Source of the DNA: Syngnathus acus
Taxonomy: Eukaryota; Chordata; Actinopteri; Syngnathiformes; Syngnathidae
Assembly: GCF_901709675.1 (NCBI RefSeq)
Contig: NC_051096.1
Location: 7,095,001-7,159,000 of the forward strand
Reading direction: 5' to 3'
Length of the DNA stretch: 64,000 bases
Positions 38,947 to 49,240 of the stretch are shown piece after piece (position 1 is the first letter of the stretch; every line of letters starts with the position of its first letter). The position numbers and the translations under genes are program-made. The notes below the pieces were generated by a model, which was given only the letters and a program-made list of their open reading frames with translations, was not told the DNA's origin and made no database searches.

Positions 38947-39160
38947 CTGTTTGACTGGTCGGAACACACAGCAAATACTACGGCATCTACCTAGTCAGAA
39001 AATACAAAATCTAATCAAAATACAGAATAACATTTATGCAAAACTAATATTATGAATAGATAATAAATCGTCAGAAAATCAAACAAATTCTACTCACAGG
39101 TTTTCCGTGCAAGGGCTGAAAAAATCTGCTTCCGTTCGAATTATGGGAAGAGCTTTTAAA
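38947..39160 (-). promoter_or_regulatory. Untranslated 5' exon(s) and TATA-like box of lectin copy 1
   Basis: A consensus donor CAAACAG|GTAAC sits at 38947. Just upstream an acceptor-like TTTTCTGACTAG suggests a small untranslated exon, and ACCT|GTGAGTAG near 39102 could be the donor of an earlier one. TTTAAAAG on the minus strand at 39153-39160 is a TATA-like element. The coding exon has its own acceptor TTTTTTACAG directly before the A preceding ATG, which requires an upstream untranslated exon. Confidence 0.4.
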
Positions 39161-40270
39161 CAAGCCTTGAGCGACGCCTGAGCCGAATGCAGATTAGAGA
39201 TGAAAATATCCTGCTTGAAGCCGTAACGAGGAAATAATTATGACCACCCACCCAGTTAGCTGCTTTACCGGTCCGCCACTGCTGCCCGTTGTGGATTCAG
39301 AATATGTTAATTTGGGGTGTGGATGACTGACTCACTCGTTTTCATTTTTTTTTTTTTTTTTTTGACAAGTGGTTGAACAGCTGTGAAACAAGTTTTCAGC
39401 TATTTCATTTAATTCACCTGCTAGAGTGCAAAGTATGTACTGTAAATTTGAAAGCTTGAAAACAATGATGGGGAAATCAGAAAGGTATTATGTAAAAGGT
39501 CAAATCGTGTCTTGACGTTTTGAGAATGAGACAATGGTAGCTCAAACAATACACAATAATCCGGCGCTGTAAGAATAAAATAACTATTTGGCAATTAACA
39601 TAAGACTATTTACAAAATGTGTGAACCTAAAATAGCCCACTTAATTTGACACCTTCAAAATTTCCCAACTTGTTAATATTTCAGTCCTTTTTGCTCAACG
39701 TTTGGTTCTCTGACAAATAAATGAACTGTGAACCTTACAACTGGTGCTGCCAATAAAATTCATGGCCTCTTTATGAAATCAAAACCACATCTGAGAATTG
39801 ATCAACGGCCTCGCAATTCTAGACTTCAATCAAAAAAATGACTCCTGATCTTATAATAGCGCAGAGTGAACTGAACCAGGAAACACATTGATGGATTCCT
39901 GAAACAAGCAAATTTTCCATTCCGCCCCTTTTTCTTTATCAAATTGTGCAACAGGTTGCAAAAAAAACAGAAAAGTAGGACTGGTGTATTCAAAACATTA
40001 GAAAAATCTAATTAAAGGTTGCACTACATTTGAAATTTTTACCTCAAAAGTGAATGTCTACAAGTCAAGTTGTATTTTGTCAGCCATTTTTATTTTATTT
40101 TCAAATCACGCACGTATCGTTTATTCATTTAAAAAGCACGCACAATAAATGATAAATGGCATTCAAGAAAGCACTAAACCAAATGACACACACAATTAAA
40201 TGCAACAGATGACATTCCCTATTTCATGTTGGACAGAGATTTAAGATGTAAAATAATGATGGCGAGAATG
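39161..40270. other. Intergenic between lectin copies 1 and 2
   Basis: No exon of the lectin type or other gene recognised. A poly(T) run at 39347-39363 is the only notable feature. Confidence 0.6.
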
Positions 40271-40271
40271 C

Positions 40272-40277
40272 TTTATT
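40272..40277 (-). terminator. Poly(A) signal of lectin copy 2
   Basis: AATAAA on the minus strand, about 20 bases after the stop codon. Copies 3 and 4 have an AATAAA at a similar short distance. Confidence 0.6.
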
Positions 40278-40296
40278 GTCTTCACAGATGATAGAT

Positions 40297-41031
40297 TCAT
40301 TGCAAGTATTTTCCATTCCTTCTATACGGATCCGTAACAATGGCCCAGTGTGCCCCCATGGAGGTGATGGCCCCTTGGAACCGACCGCTGATGAAGCGCA
40401 GTTCGCCGTTCTCGTCTGCCGGGTACATGTTGAACGAGTGCCCTACCGGCCTGCCCGCGAAGAGCGAACGACCCAGGTTGGTGGTGAACACCACAGACTG
40501 AATGTAGAATGCATATTTTCCCCAGATGGCCACAATGGCCTCGTCGTCAAATAATATTATCTCTTGTTTTTGTCCCAACTTGAGGCCCGTCACATCGGTC
40601 CAGGTGTAGCCGTAGCGAAGTTGGAAGCTGATGAAGACAAAATAAAGTGACTTGAAATGTATATGGAAAAAATGTGCAATGAAAACAATAAATTATAAAT
40701 AAAAGAACTTTTTTTTACATTTAACTTTTGCCAATCATATTATTCCATATGAATTATTTACTCACCCGTAAATGAAATTATTGTTGGCCTCCCATACTCG
40801 GACACCTGTAATCCGTCCGGTTCCGGTGATGGCATACGAGAGGCCGTTTCCTGTGCCAACTTGTTGCGAGAACGAGTAGGACTGAGCGTCATGCCAGACT
40901 GCCAAAAATACATGTACAAACTTTTTAATAAAGAATTAGGTAGATCTAAAAGCACAAGAGCAGCAGTGAATCCATTTACCGTCAGCCAAAGCAGTTCCGG
41001 AGAGAAGTGCAATAAAGACCAGAAAAATCAT
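40297..41031 (-). CDS. Secreted ZG16-like jacalin-type lectin, copy 2
   Basis: Predicted 171-residue secreted lectin. Coding exons: 41031-40980 (signal peptide MIFLVFIALLSGTALAD), 40898-40766 and 40627-40297, joined in phases 1 and 2. The mature protein starts near VWHDAQSYSFSQQVG. The domain shows GTGNGLSYAITGTGRITGVR, VWEANNNFIYG, LRYGYTWTDV, EIILFDDEAIVAIWGKY, SVVFTTNLGRSLFAGRPVGH, ELRFISGRFQGAITSMGAHW and the tail RRNGKYLQ. Position and spacing of the FISGR loop match ZG16, but the loop Asp is replaced (GAITS). No Cys in the mature part. Neighbours are three similar genes in the same orientation, so tandem duplication is evident. By family it is expected in mucus or secretory granules; sugar specificity is unknown. 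Confidence 0.9.
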
Positions 41032-41104
41032 TCTGTGAAAACAAAAGATAGAGATAAAAAAATGCATTCATTATAAACATAGGATGAACAGGAATTAGCC
41101 TTAC

Positions 41105-41390
41105 CTGTTGTTTGTTTAGTAATTTTCTCAGAAATTGGAGGATACCGTTAAAAGAAAAACAATCACAATTTTGTTTGTTTGTCTTGGCAGGAATTCATAA
41201 ACCGATATTTTGAACAAGCTGACAGATAAAACGTGTATTATCGCTCCAAAATTCCACGGATTAGTCCATCAGATTAAACTCAGAATGACTATTTTTGGCA
41301 GTTTATCTCAAGAGAAAACTTTTGGCACTTCCTTCAAGTTGATGTCGAGACGCAGATGAGTGAGTGGAGGAGGTGCTTGTGACTTCAATT
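41105..41390 (-). promoter_or_regulatory. Untranslated exon 1 and duplicated upstream cassette of lectin copy 2
   Basis: The donor is CAACAG|GTAAGG (exon end at 41105), preceded by an AT-rich leader that includes TCCAATTTCTGAGAAAATTA. The block further upstream, with GTCATTCTGAGTTTAATCTG, CAACTTGAAGGAAGTGC and CCTCCTCCACTC, recurs with few changes above copy 3 and in part above copy 4. It therefore holds the core promoter or its control elements. No strict TATA box is seen. Confidence 0.5.
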
Positions 41391-41664
41391 TTTTTTTTCT
41401 CAACTCTTCGTCAACTATGTTCATGTAGAACCTGCTTTGCTTACACCTATTGGGTGGCGTTGACATGTCTTTTAAATATGACATAACCTACACGGACATT
41501 TTCAGCTTGGTAGTCCCTCGAGCGTTGTGCTGTGTCAAATTATAATTATTATAAATAATAAACAAACAAACTAAATTAGATCATCAAATTGGTCAATAAT
41601 CAAATCATTACTTCACTTCTTCAATAAGGACAGAAATTTGATTTTGGTGCAAATTGGTTAACAT

Positions 41665-41670
41665 TTTATT
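41665..41670 (-). terminator. Poly(A) signal of lectin copy 3
   Basis: AATAAA on the minus strand, 34 bases after the stop codon of copy 3. Confidence 0.6.
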
Positions 41671-41704
41671 GATATTTATAAAATGCCCAATTCAGATGAT
41701 AGGT

Positions 41705-42449
41705 TCATTGCAAGTATTTTCCATTTGTTCCATATGGTTCTGTAACAAGCGCCCAGTGTGTCCCCATGGAGGAGATGGCACCTTGGAACCGGCCGCTGAT
41801 GAAGCGTAATTCGGCGTTCTCGTTTTCCGGGTACATGTTGAACGAGTGCCCTATTGGCCTGCCCGCAAAGAGCGAACGGCCCAGATTGGTGGTGAACACC
41901 ACAGACTGAATGTTGTGTGCATATTTTCCCGAGATGGCCACAATGGCCTCGTCGTCAAACAATTCTATCTCCTGCTTTTGGCCCAACTCGCGACCCGCCA
42001 CATCCGTCCAAGTGTGGCCGTAGCGAAACTGGAAGCTGTTGAAGATAAAATAGTCACTTGAAATGTATACAAATAAAAAATGTTGCTGTCCAATGAAAAC
42101 AATGTATTACAAAAATGAGTAATTTACCCGTAAATGAAGCTGTTGCGGGCCTCCCACACTCGGACACCCGTAATCCGTCCCTTGCCGGTGATGGCATATG
42201 AGAGGCCTTTTCCTGAGCCCACTTGAGGCGAGAACGAGTAGTACTGAGGGTCATGCCAGTCTGCCAAGAATACACGCAAAAACAAGAAAGATATAAAACC
42301 ACTGCCAAACAAGTTAATATCTTTGACGTCTATAAGCGTCAATGACACTGAATGAGTTAATGTCATAAAAACATGTCGTGTTAACATGCAGATTTACCAT
42401 AAGCCAAAGTTGTTCCGGTGAGAAGTGCAATAAAGATCAGAAAAATCAT
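41705..42449 (-). CDS. Secreted ZG16-like jacalin-type lectin, copy 3
   Basis: Predicted 171-residue secreted lectin. Coding exons: 42449-42398 (signal peptide MIFLIFIALLTGTTLAY), 42260-42128 and 42035-41705, phases 1 and 2. The mature part begins DWHDPQYYSFSPQVGSG, followed by YAITGKGRITGVRVWEARNS, FRYGHTWTDVAGRELG, EIELFDDEAIVAISGKYAHN, SVVFTTNLGRSLFAGRPIGH, FISGRFQGAISSMGTHW and the tail GTNGKYLQ. The loop equivalent to GxxxD reads GAISS. Its last exon is nearly identical to most of copy 4's last exon, while its signal exon, second exon and introns are not. This suggests sequence exchange between the copies. Confidence 0.9.
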
Positions 42450-42522
42450 TCTGTGAACACAAAAATAGGGGACAAAATTAAGAAATCATGAATAATATCA
42501 AAAGAACAGAAATTAGCCTTAC

Positions 42523-42800
42523 CTGTTGTTTGTTTGTTAATTTTCTCAGAAATTGGAGGATTCCTTTCATAAAAAAACAAAACAATCACAATTTAGTTTG
42601 TTTGTCTCAGCAGGAATTCATAAATCAAAATTTTGATCAAGTTTACAGATAAAACATGTATTCCCGATCAGGAAGTCCCAGCATTAGTCCATCAGATTAA
42701 ACTCCGAATGACTATTTTTACTTTTTGTACTTCCTTCAAGTTGATGTCGAAGCCCAGATAAACGGAGGAGGTGCTTGCGACTCGATTTTTTATTTTAACT
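42523..42800 (-). promoter_or_regulatory. Untranslated exon 1 and duplicated upstream cassette of lectin copy 3
   Basis: The donor CAACAG|GTAAGG ends the leader exon at 42523, and the leader matches that of copy 2 closely. Upstream the shared blocks ATAGTCATTCGGAGTTTAAT, GGACTAATGC, CAACTTGAAGGAAGTAC and CACCTCCTCCG are conserved in order and spacing with copy 2. Confidence 0.5.
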
Positions 42801-43061
42801 CTTCGTCAGTTATGACCACATAGAACCTGCTTTGGTTGCACCTATTTTAAATCTGCTTCCTTGAGCGTCGTTTTGGCATCCAGCATTAACTTGTTGGGTT
42901 AGCTAGTTCATCAAATTCTTTTACCAAAAACCCATTAAGTAAAGTTTGGAGTTTATCTGTGAGAAAATTCTTTAGACATTGCTTTTTTCAAATCTAAATG
43001 ACAAGGCGTTATTAGTTAAAAATAAGACTTACACACAATGATTATGTTTCAGTCAGAAGAT

Positions 43062-43067
43062 TTTATT
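43062..43067 (-). terminator. Poly(A) signal of lectin copy 4
   Basis: AATAAA on the minus strand, 42 bases after the stop codon of copy 4. Confidence 0.6.
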
Positions 43068-43109
43068 GATATTTAATGAATATAGGTCAAATGCAGATAA
43101 TGAATGAAA

Positions 43110-43856
43110 TTACACGTGTGTTGCATTTGTGTGCGTATTTGTTCCATAAGGTTCTGTAACAAGCGCCCAGTGTGCCCCCATGGAGGTGATGGCCCCTTGG
43201 AACCGGCCGCTGATGAAGCGCAGTTCGGCCTTCTCGTTTTCCGGGTACATGTTGAACGAGTGCCCTATTGGCCTGCCCGCGAAGAGCGAACGGCCCAGAT
43301 TGGTGGTGAACACCACAGATTGAATGTTGTGTGCATATTTTCCCGAGATGGCCACAATGGCCTCGTCGTCAAACAATTCTATCTCCTGCTTTTGGCCCAA
43401 CTCGCGACCCGCCACATCCGTCCAGGTGTGGCCGTAGCGAAACTGGAAGCTGTTGAAGATAAAATAGTCACTTGAAATGTATATAAAAGTATAAAAAAAT
43501 GTGCAATGAAAACAATGTATTGTTAAAAAAAAAGTTATTTTTTTTTTACATTCAATGTTTGCCACTGATTACATTGTTCCATATGAATTAATCACTCACC
43601 CATAAATGACACTGTTGGAGGCCTCCCACACTCGGACACCCGTAATCCGTCCTATCCCGGTAATGACATATGAGACGCCCTGTCCTGAGCCAACTTGTGG
43701 TGAGAACGAATAGAACTGAGCCTCATGCCAGTCTGCAAAAAAATACGTTCACAAACTTTTTAAGGGAGCTCTAAAAGCAAACAAGTATGAGTGAATTCAT
43801 TTACCGTCAGCCAAAGCAATTTTGGAGAGAAGTGCAATAAAGAGCAGAAAAATCAT
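43110..43856 (-). CDS. Secreted ZG16-like jacalin-type lectin, copy 4, with altered C-terminus
   Basis: Predicted 174-residue secreted lectin. Coding exons: 43856-43805 (signal peptide MIFLLFIALLSKIALAD), 43732-43600 and 43449-43110, phases 1 and 2. The mature part begins DWHEAQFYSFSPQVGSG, then GVSYVITGIGRITGVR, VWEASNSVIYG, FRYGHTWTDVAGRELG, EIELFDDEAIVAISGKYAHN and FISGRFQGAITSMGAHW. The last residues differ from copies 2 and 3: after EPYGTN the chain ends THTNATHV instead of GKYLQ, which creates an NAT N-glycosylation sequon. The GxxxD-equivalent loop reads GAITS. Introns and signal exon resemble copy 2, while most of the last exon resembles copy 3. Confidence 0.9.
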
Positions 43857-43923
43857 TCTGTGAAAACAAATGATAGAGATAAATAATCATTATAAATATT
43901 AGATAAACAAAAATCAGCCTTAC

Positions 43924-44150
43924 CTGTTGCTCGTTTGGGAATTTTCTGGGAACAAAAATAAAACCATTACATTTTTAAAACAGGAATGCAGAAAAACTCT
44001 TAAGATTACCTCTACAATAAGGAAGTTTCAGGATTAGCCTTCCAGGTTACACTGGTTGATTTTACGTTTATTCCCACCTTTTGCACTGGCCCTTCCTTCA
44101 AGTATATGTGCGCATTAAAATGAGTGGAGGAGGATCTTCAGTATTCAAAA
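43924..44150 (-). promoter_or_regulatory. Untranslated exon 1 and partial upstream cassette of lectin copy 4; also abra 3' flank
   Basis: The donor AACAG|GTAAGG is at 43924. Upstream, parts of the array's shared cassette remain (GGCTAATCCTG, CTTGAAGGAAG, CCTCCTCCACTC), but the region is more diverged than in copies 2 and 3. A minus-strand AATAAA near 44066-44071 could be a TATA-like element of this gene or a poly(A) signal of abra, whose stop lies only 500 bases upstream. Confidence 0.35.
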
Positions 44151-44654
44151 AAAGTTTCAAGTATGTTTTGAATTCTTATACATGTCCAACCAGCCCTGCC
44201 TGCTTTTTTTTGTTTGACATTGACATATCTTTTAACAACTCTATGACATCACCACACATCATGGACAGTTTTCACAGGTGAAACCGGAAGCCCCAAACAA
44301 ACACAAACTAATCTTTAAACACTCAATGTCAAATGACAAACCTGAACAACACAATGCACATCATTCAATATCTATTATATAACCTTTGAGATTTTTTCGA
44401 AACAGTTAAAATTGTATCTGCCAGTTATCAACTGTGGAATAAGTCTCCCCTGTGGATATACTTTAGCATCACCCTTGGTTAAGCTAGGCTATCTGCTCAT
44501 TTAACTTGGAACCCCTAAAACCATGCTAGAAGTATCTGGTAGTCCCTACTTTTGTGATTAGAAATGCAAACCTGCCACTTTTTTGGGGGTGGCTGCCCAA
44601 CATTTTGACAATAGCGTTGCATCTTTGTTATGCTAGTACCGGATCAAAGCGTTA

Positions 44655-46330
44655 TCACACTAACAGTGTGATGATCACTCCGTCGTCTTGTCCTTGCCAC
44701 AACATTTCCCCTTCAAAGTGGACCTTCCCGTGTTTTCGAGCTCTCATTAGAATCCCCACCACCTTATCAGAGATACGAACATATCTGTCAAACAGTTTTC
44801 CAAACGTAACCCGTGTCTTTCCGTTTTGATCCGGATTAGCCATAGTTCTGATCACGTAACACATATCTGAGATCTCTCCATGGATGTGTTTCTCAGCACG
44901 TTTGGCTCTCTCGGCTGTTTTGGTGCCCTCCTTAGGGCGTCCGTATCCGTCTTGACCTTTTTGGAGGCGGAGGGACACGGAGTATTCGTAGTCAAAGTTT
45001 TCACTGAAGGGGTTTAGTTTCTGGTTTTCAGTGTGTTCCGAAGCCCAGTTTTGCCAGCGACTCTTGAGATTCCCAACAGGACTGTATTTCTTGGAGAGAG
45101 CATTGATCTTATTGGCATCCACAGCTTCCTTTCCGAACCTGAAAAGGATGTTGAGATTGCATCATTGTGTAAAACCACACCAAACTAAACCCATCCACTG
45201 ACGTGTTAAATGTTAAACCAGACGTGAAAATGTTAGTCAAGAAAAGAAAAAAAAGATTTGTGGTTGATGGTCCCTCGGGGGGTATCAAATGAACGGTAGC
45301 CCCCACTATACATTTGGAGCGTACACAAGATTTCATGAGTGGGCGGCCACTGGTTTCACGCCAATTGAATATATGAAATGCATCACAAAAGACACCAAGG
45401 CCATATCTGTACGATTTCAGAGGTTTGTACCTTCAGCTGCCATATCTTCAATGACCAGTCCCGTATTTTACTTCTAAGTCAAGAACTTGCTGACCGAGTT
45501 ACTACCGCACCAATAATTTTACTCAGTTTGTAATCTTTTGACTAACACAAGGTCTGGAAAAATCGTTTTACTCACGATGCGATTTGCGGACGTTTGATTT
45601 TCACTGTAGACTCTTCGTCACAGACACAGACTTCCCTTGAACTAATCGGTGGTGCTTCATCGTCTATGTTTAGTGTTTCCTTTTCTACCTCAGAAGGTCC
45701 ACTATCCTCCTTAGTAACAAGATTCTGCTCTTGTTCCAAATCGTCTTCTTTTGCGGGTTCTTGCTCATTTTCCACCTGAATCTCAGTTGGGATGAGTGGT
45801 AAGACCACATCGGAAGACTTTGTGTGGAACGTAGGAGAGCTTTTAGTCTCTAGGAACTTCTCTGCATCTTCACCTGATCCTCCTTTCTCACTTCTCTTTG
45901 TCAGTAACTTAACTCCTACACTTCTATTTTGATGCCCACCGGTAACATTCTTCTTGACCAGCGTCATCTTCATCGAGGAGGTAATCATCGCTACCTCAGA
46001 ATTGTTTTCAATCTGGGTTCTATCTTCAGGCAAATTTGGAGGGTCAGATAATCCTTTGGAAGCAACCACATGAGAGAGAACATCCTCCGTCTTCTGACTG
46101 GAGATGGATTTCTTATCCGTCCAAGTCTTTTGGGATTCCTCTGCCGAGTCTCCCTGCGTTGGACACCATCCACTCGGTTCTGCAGCCTGCTTCTTCTCAT
46201 TCTCTGATATCCACTGCTGCCAACTTTTTGCCAGGCCACACACCGTGCTGATGGCTCGAAGCTTCTTGATGTTTTTCTTGCTGGATGCTTTCCATAGAGA
46301 GGCTGGATCCTTTTGTTGATTTGACATCAT
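44655..46330 (-). CDS. abra: abra: actin-binding Rho-activating protein (STARS)
   Basis: Muscle sarcomeric actin-binding protein. By family knowledge it stabilises F-actin, activates Rho signalling and releases MRTF to drive SRF targets. Two coding exons: 46330-45576 and 45138-44655, joined in phase 2 (GCATC|GTGAGT to TTTTCAG|GTTCGG), giving 412 residues against 381 in human. The N-terminal block LAKSWQQWISENEKKQAAEP with SGW matches the conserved start of ABRA. Residues about 60-250 are acidic and low in conservation. Exon 2 holds a second Trp motif, LKSRWQNWASEH, then GYGRPKEGTKTAERAKRAEK. The C-terminal Costars domain follows, with VTFGKLFDRYVRISDKVVGI, LMRARKHGKVHFEGEMLWQG and ending VIITLLV. 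The start is the first of two adjacent ATGs. Human ABRA likewise lies directly downstream of ANGPT1 on the same strand, which supports the identification. Confidence 0.97.
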
Positions 46331-49234
46331 TACGCGCGTTGTGAAAACAAATTTAAAGCATGAATAGTCCCTTAACTGAGCTGTCAGGTTCTAACAATAT
46401 TTTCTTCCTTTGTAAACACTCCGCCGAAGCCTACCCGACCAGTTGACGTTTGGGCTCTGAAAGCAGGGTTCCATTCCAGGCACCTTTGCCTGACACTCCT
46501 CACCCCAACTCAGAGTCATGTTTCATCACAGTGCCTCAACACTAGAACGCTCCACTGCATATATTTTGCATGACTCTGTTTTGTACTTGTAACATTTTAA
46601 GTGATTGGCTATTTTGATCAGGACATTCCGAGAAGCAAGATTGAAGTACATAGAGGAACCCATAGGTAGAATTGAGAGACAGCAAAGTACCATGAGGCAA
46701 CTCTTGCCCCGAAAAAGAAAGTGCATAGCAAGATGACGCATGTAATGGTTTCAATTTGCAATGCCGCTTAGAGCACAGTTGATTCAAGTGTGCAGGGAAG
46801 AAACATAAGAAAATTCTTTTTGGGCACTTTTAGTGTACAGAGCAGTGTGTGATCATTTTCAGAAAGTTACACTTTTTATTTTTTTGCGTCCAGGAGTTTG
46901 GATCTTATAAATAGATACTTGCACGGACGAATGCACAGTTGCAGCTGTTGGCAGTTTGTCAGAGAAGACGAGAGTGACTCATCATGCAATAAACAAGCAA
47001 AAGTCAGATTCGGAAATATTTGATAGGTTTCGTGACCTATTTGTAATATGCACTGTTGTTTTAACTCCACTTTGATTAAAGTGCGGAACTGATCAAAGTG
47101 AGCAGACAATAAATGAGACAGCTGACATTCAATGAGTTAAAAATCCAGTACTGGGCAATACATTCTGCATTTATGAGTGTGCTTAATAATTTGAATTCAA
47201 CTTGTTATTATTGCAAAATAATATTTGAAATCCTAATGAGTCACAGTAAATATTATAATATCATTTCTTGGCACCAATCAATGGTATCAATTTGAAGCTA
47301 TTTTGTCCTTGTGTTTTTTTTAAACAACTCACTTCAGAAAGTAGTCAAAAAAGTAAAATAAAGCAAGTTAAGTTATTTCATCCTATTTCAAAACATTAGC
47401 AGAACATTGTGAGGATAACTCCTCACCAGGAGATGTCACTGTGGTGCCATTATGGAATCAATTTGGATTCTGGGGTGAGATTACAGCAAGGGTCCTGCAT
47501 GTTTTCTATATCTCCCTGTTGCTTTTAAAAAAAAAAAAAAAAATGTATGACTTGTACCGCCACCCCACCTGACACAAAAAATTTCCGCCCCAAACAGTGC
47601 GTTCTGACAACGCAACATGGCCCCGTTACTTTCCTCTAAAGCTGACCTCAGCAAGCAAACGTAAACCTCTATATTATCCACTTATAAAGAAGTGATGTGT
47701 TATTGTTTGACCCTCAAAAAGAAGGATTAGGTTATTAGGAAAAATTAAATCAAGTCCAAAATACGGATCAGAGAGGACCAACCAAGAGGCTGCGGGCGGG
47801 GAGGGGTCACGGTCACCGGTCCAACGAGAGGACAGGGTGCATTACTGAAACCAGATGGACTCGTTGAGGGAAAGTTAAAAGTTCCTGCTTTAGATTTATA
47901 TGACAGCCTCCATGACTGTGTTTTACACTATGAAGAGGGTGGAAGCCGAAGAGGAAGGAATATGATAAAACAAAAGCATTTTAGAGTGGCAAGTGTTTAC
48001 AGTGGTTGAAGCTATGAATAGTGCTGTTTAATGTTGGACATTTTTCCCCCGTGCCACTGATAACCGCTTAATGGTTTCGAGCACCGCGGAGAGGCCGCCC
48101 GCCCGCCCGCCGCTTTTGTCAGCGCTGACGGTGGACTCGTGTTATACGTGGAGTGTATCTTCAATTGTTTTGACGTTTTCCAATGATCGCTAGTGAGAAA
48201 ATACAATCGAGGAGATTCTTAAAATGCGTTCGCATCATGTTAAAGTATTTAACAAATGTTGGCCCCGGTTGCCCGGGTGACTCATGTAAGTCGTTCCAAG
48301 TATATCTAACATTTAAACTGCTGACCATGGCCCAAGTCAACATCTTTCCCCCGGCGAGGATGTTATATTTATAGAGAGACAAAGGTTCAACGTTTAATGT
48401 TGACTGATTTGCTGACAATCTAACCAAAGTGAATGTTTTGTTTGAAAACAATAACAGATTTTCACAAGGAAAAGTAGAGTTTAAGAACATTGTTTTATAA
48501 AGACGTTTATGGCAAGCTACTTTTCTGAGAAGAAAATCCAACACTGTCGCTTGACATTTAATAATAAAAATTTACAGAAATGCAATGAGGCTACATATGG
48601 AGGGGAAAGTTTCAAAGTAGTGTTGTCTCCTGACACCAACAAAGGCCAAATGCTTGTACGGAGGCTCTTCACACTTCACTTCACCCGCTATTGAACACAT
48701 TCCGCCGTGGGTGTCGGGTCAATTCAGGTGCTGACGGAATCATAGTAGGTTGCTGGCTGCTTTAATTTGTTTAACCTCTGATTAGGTCCTGGAATCTGAA
48801 CTATGAAGAGGTACTACAGGTCCTGACAGCATTTTTTTTTTTTTGGCAAGTTGACAACCTGTCATTGACACCATCATGTCCTTGAAACATTTAAAACTCC
48901 ATTACGTGTGGAACAAGAAAGTTAACTTTGCACCATCTGGTTTGCCTGGAGGGAAAACCAACTTCCTTATCATAACTTGATTTTGAAATATGCAGCAAAG
49001 TTCTTATCAGGTCAACTTAGCACAAATGCTAGCACAGTGATTTGTTCTATTATTGTGTCTGTCGTGTAAAAATAATAATATTAATGGAATGAAGTGCAAA
49101 GACAAACTATACTGCCGAGGATAGAGTCGGTAGACGGTATCGGCCGTCGTTGCGGGTATCGATATCTTAAAATAAGTGTATGATTCCAATTGATGTCCAA
49201 TCCAAGCAAGGATTATAATCTTAGTGCATCACAT
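46331..49234. other. Intergenic: abra upstream region and angpt1 downstream flank
   Basis: About 2.9 kb without a recognisable gene. The part just above 46330 should carry abra's 5' UTR and promoter. A TATA-like AAATATATG occurs on the minus strand near 46555-46565, and CATTCCA (M-CAT-like) occurs on the plus strand near 46474. No clean CArG or MEF2 box was found by eye in the nearest 500 bases. A GC-rich CCCG repeat lies at 48098-48112. Confidence 0.5.
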
Positions 49235-49240
49235 TTTATT
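49235..49240 (-). terminator. Candidate distal poly(A) signal of angpt1
   Basis: AATAAA on the minus strand, followed by a GTGATGC stretch, would give a 3' UTR of about 1.3 kb. A nearer AATAAA at 50130-50135 would give about 0.4 kb. Both could be used; only transcript ends can decide. Confidence 0.4.

Noticed and set aside
40276-43475. Plus-strand open frames of 70-120 codons over the last exons of lectin copies 2, 3 and 4 with similar sequences (CPHGGDGPLEP...)
   Set aside because: They are antisense shadows of the conserved lectin exons. Similarity among them only reflects duplication of the true minus-strand genes.
46331-46900. SRF (CArG) or MEF2 sites upstream of abra, expected from the known regulation of STARS
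   Set aside because: No clean CC(A/T)6GG or CTA(A/T)4TAG was found by eye. Near matches exist but are not strong enough to report.
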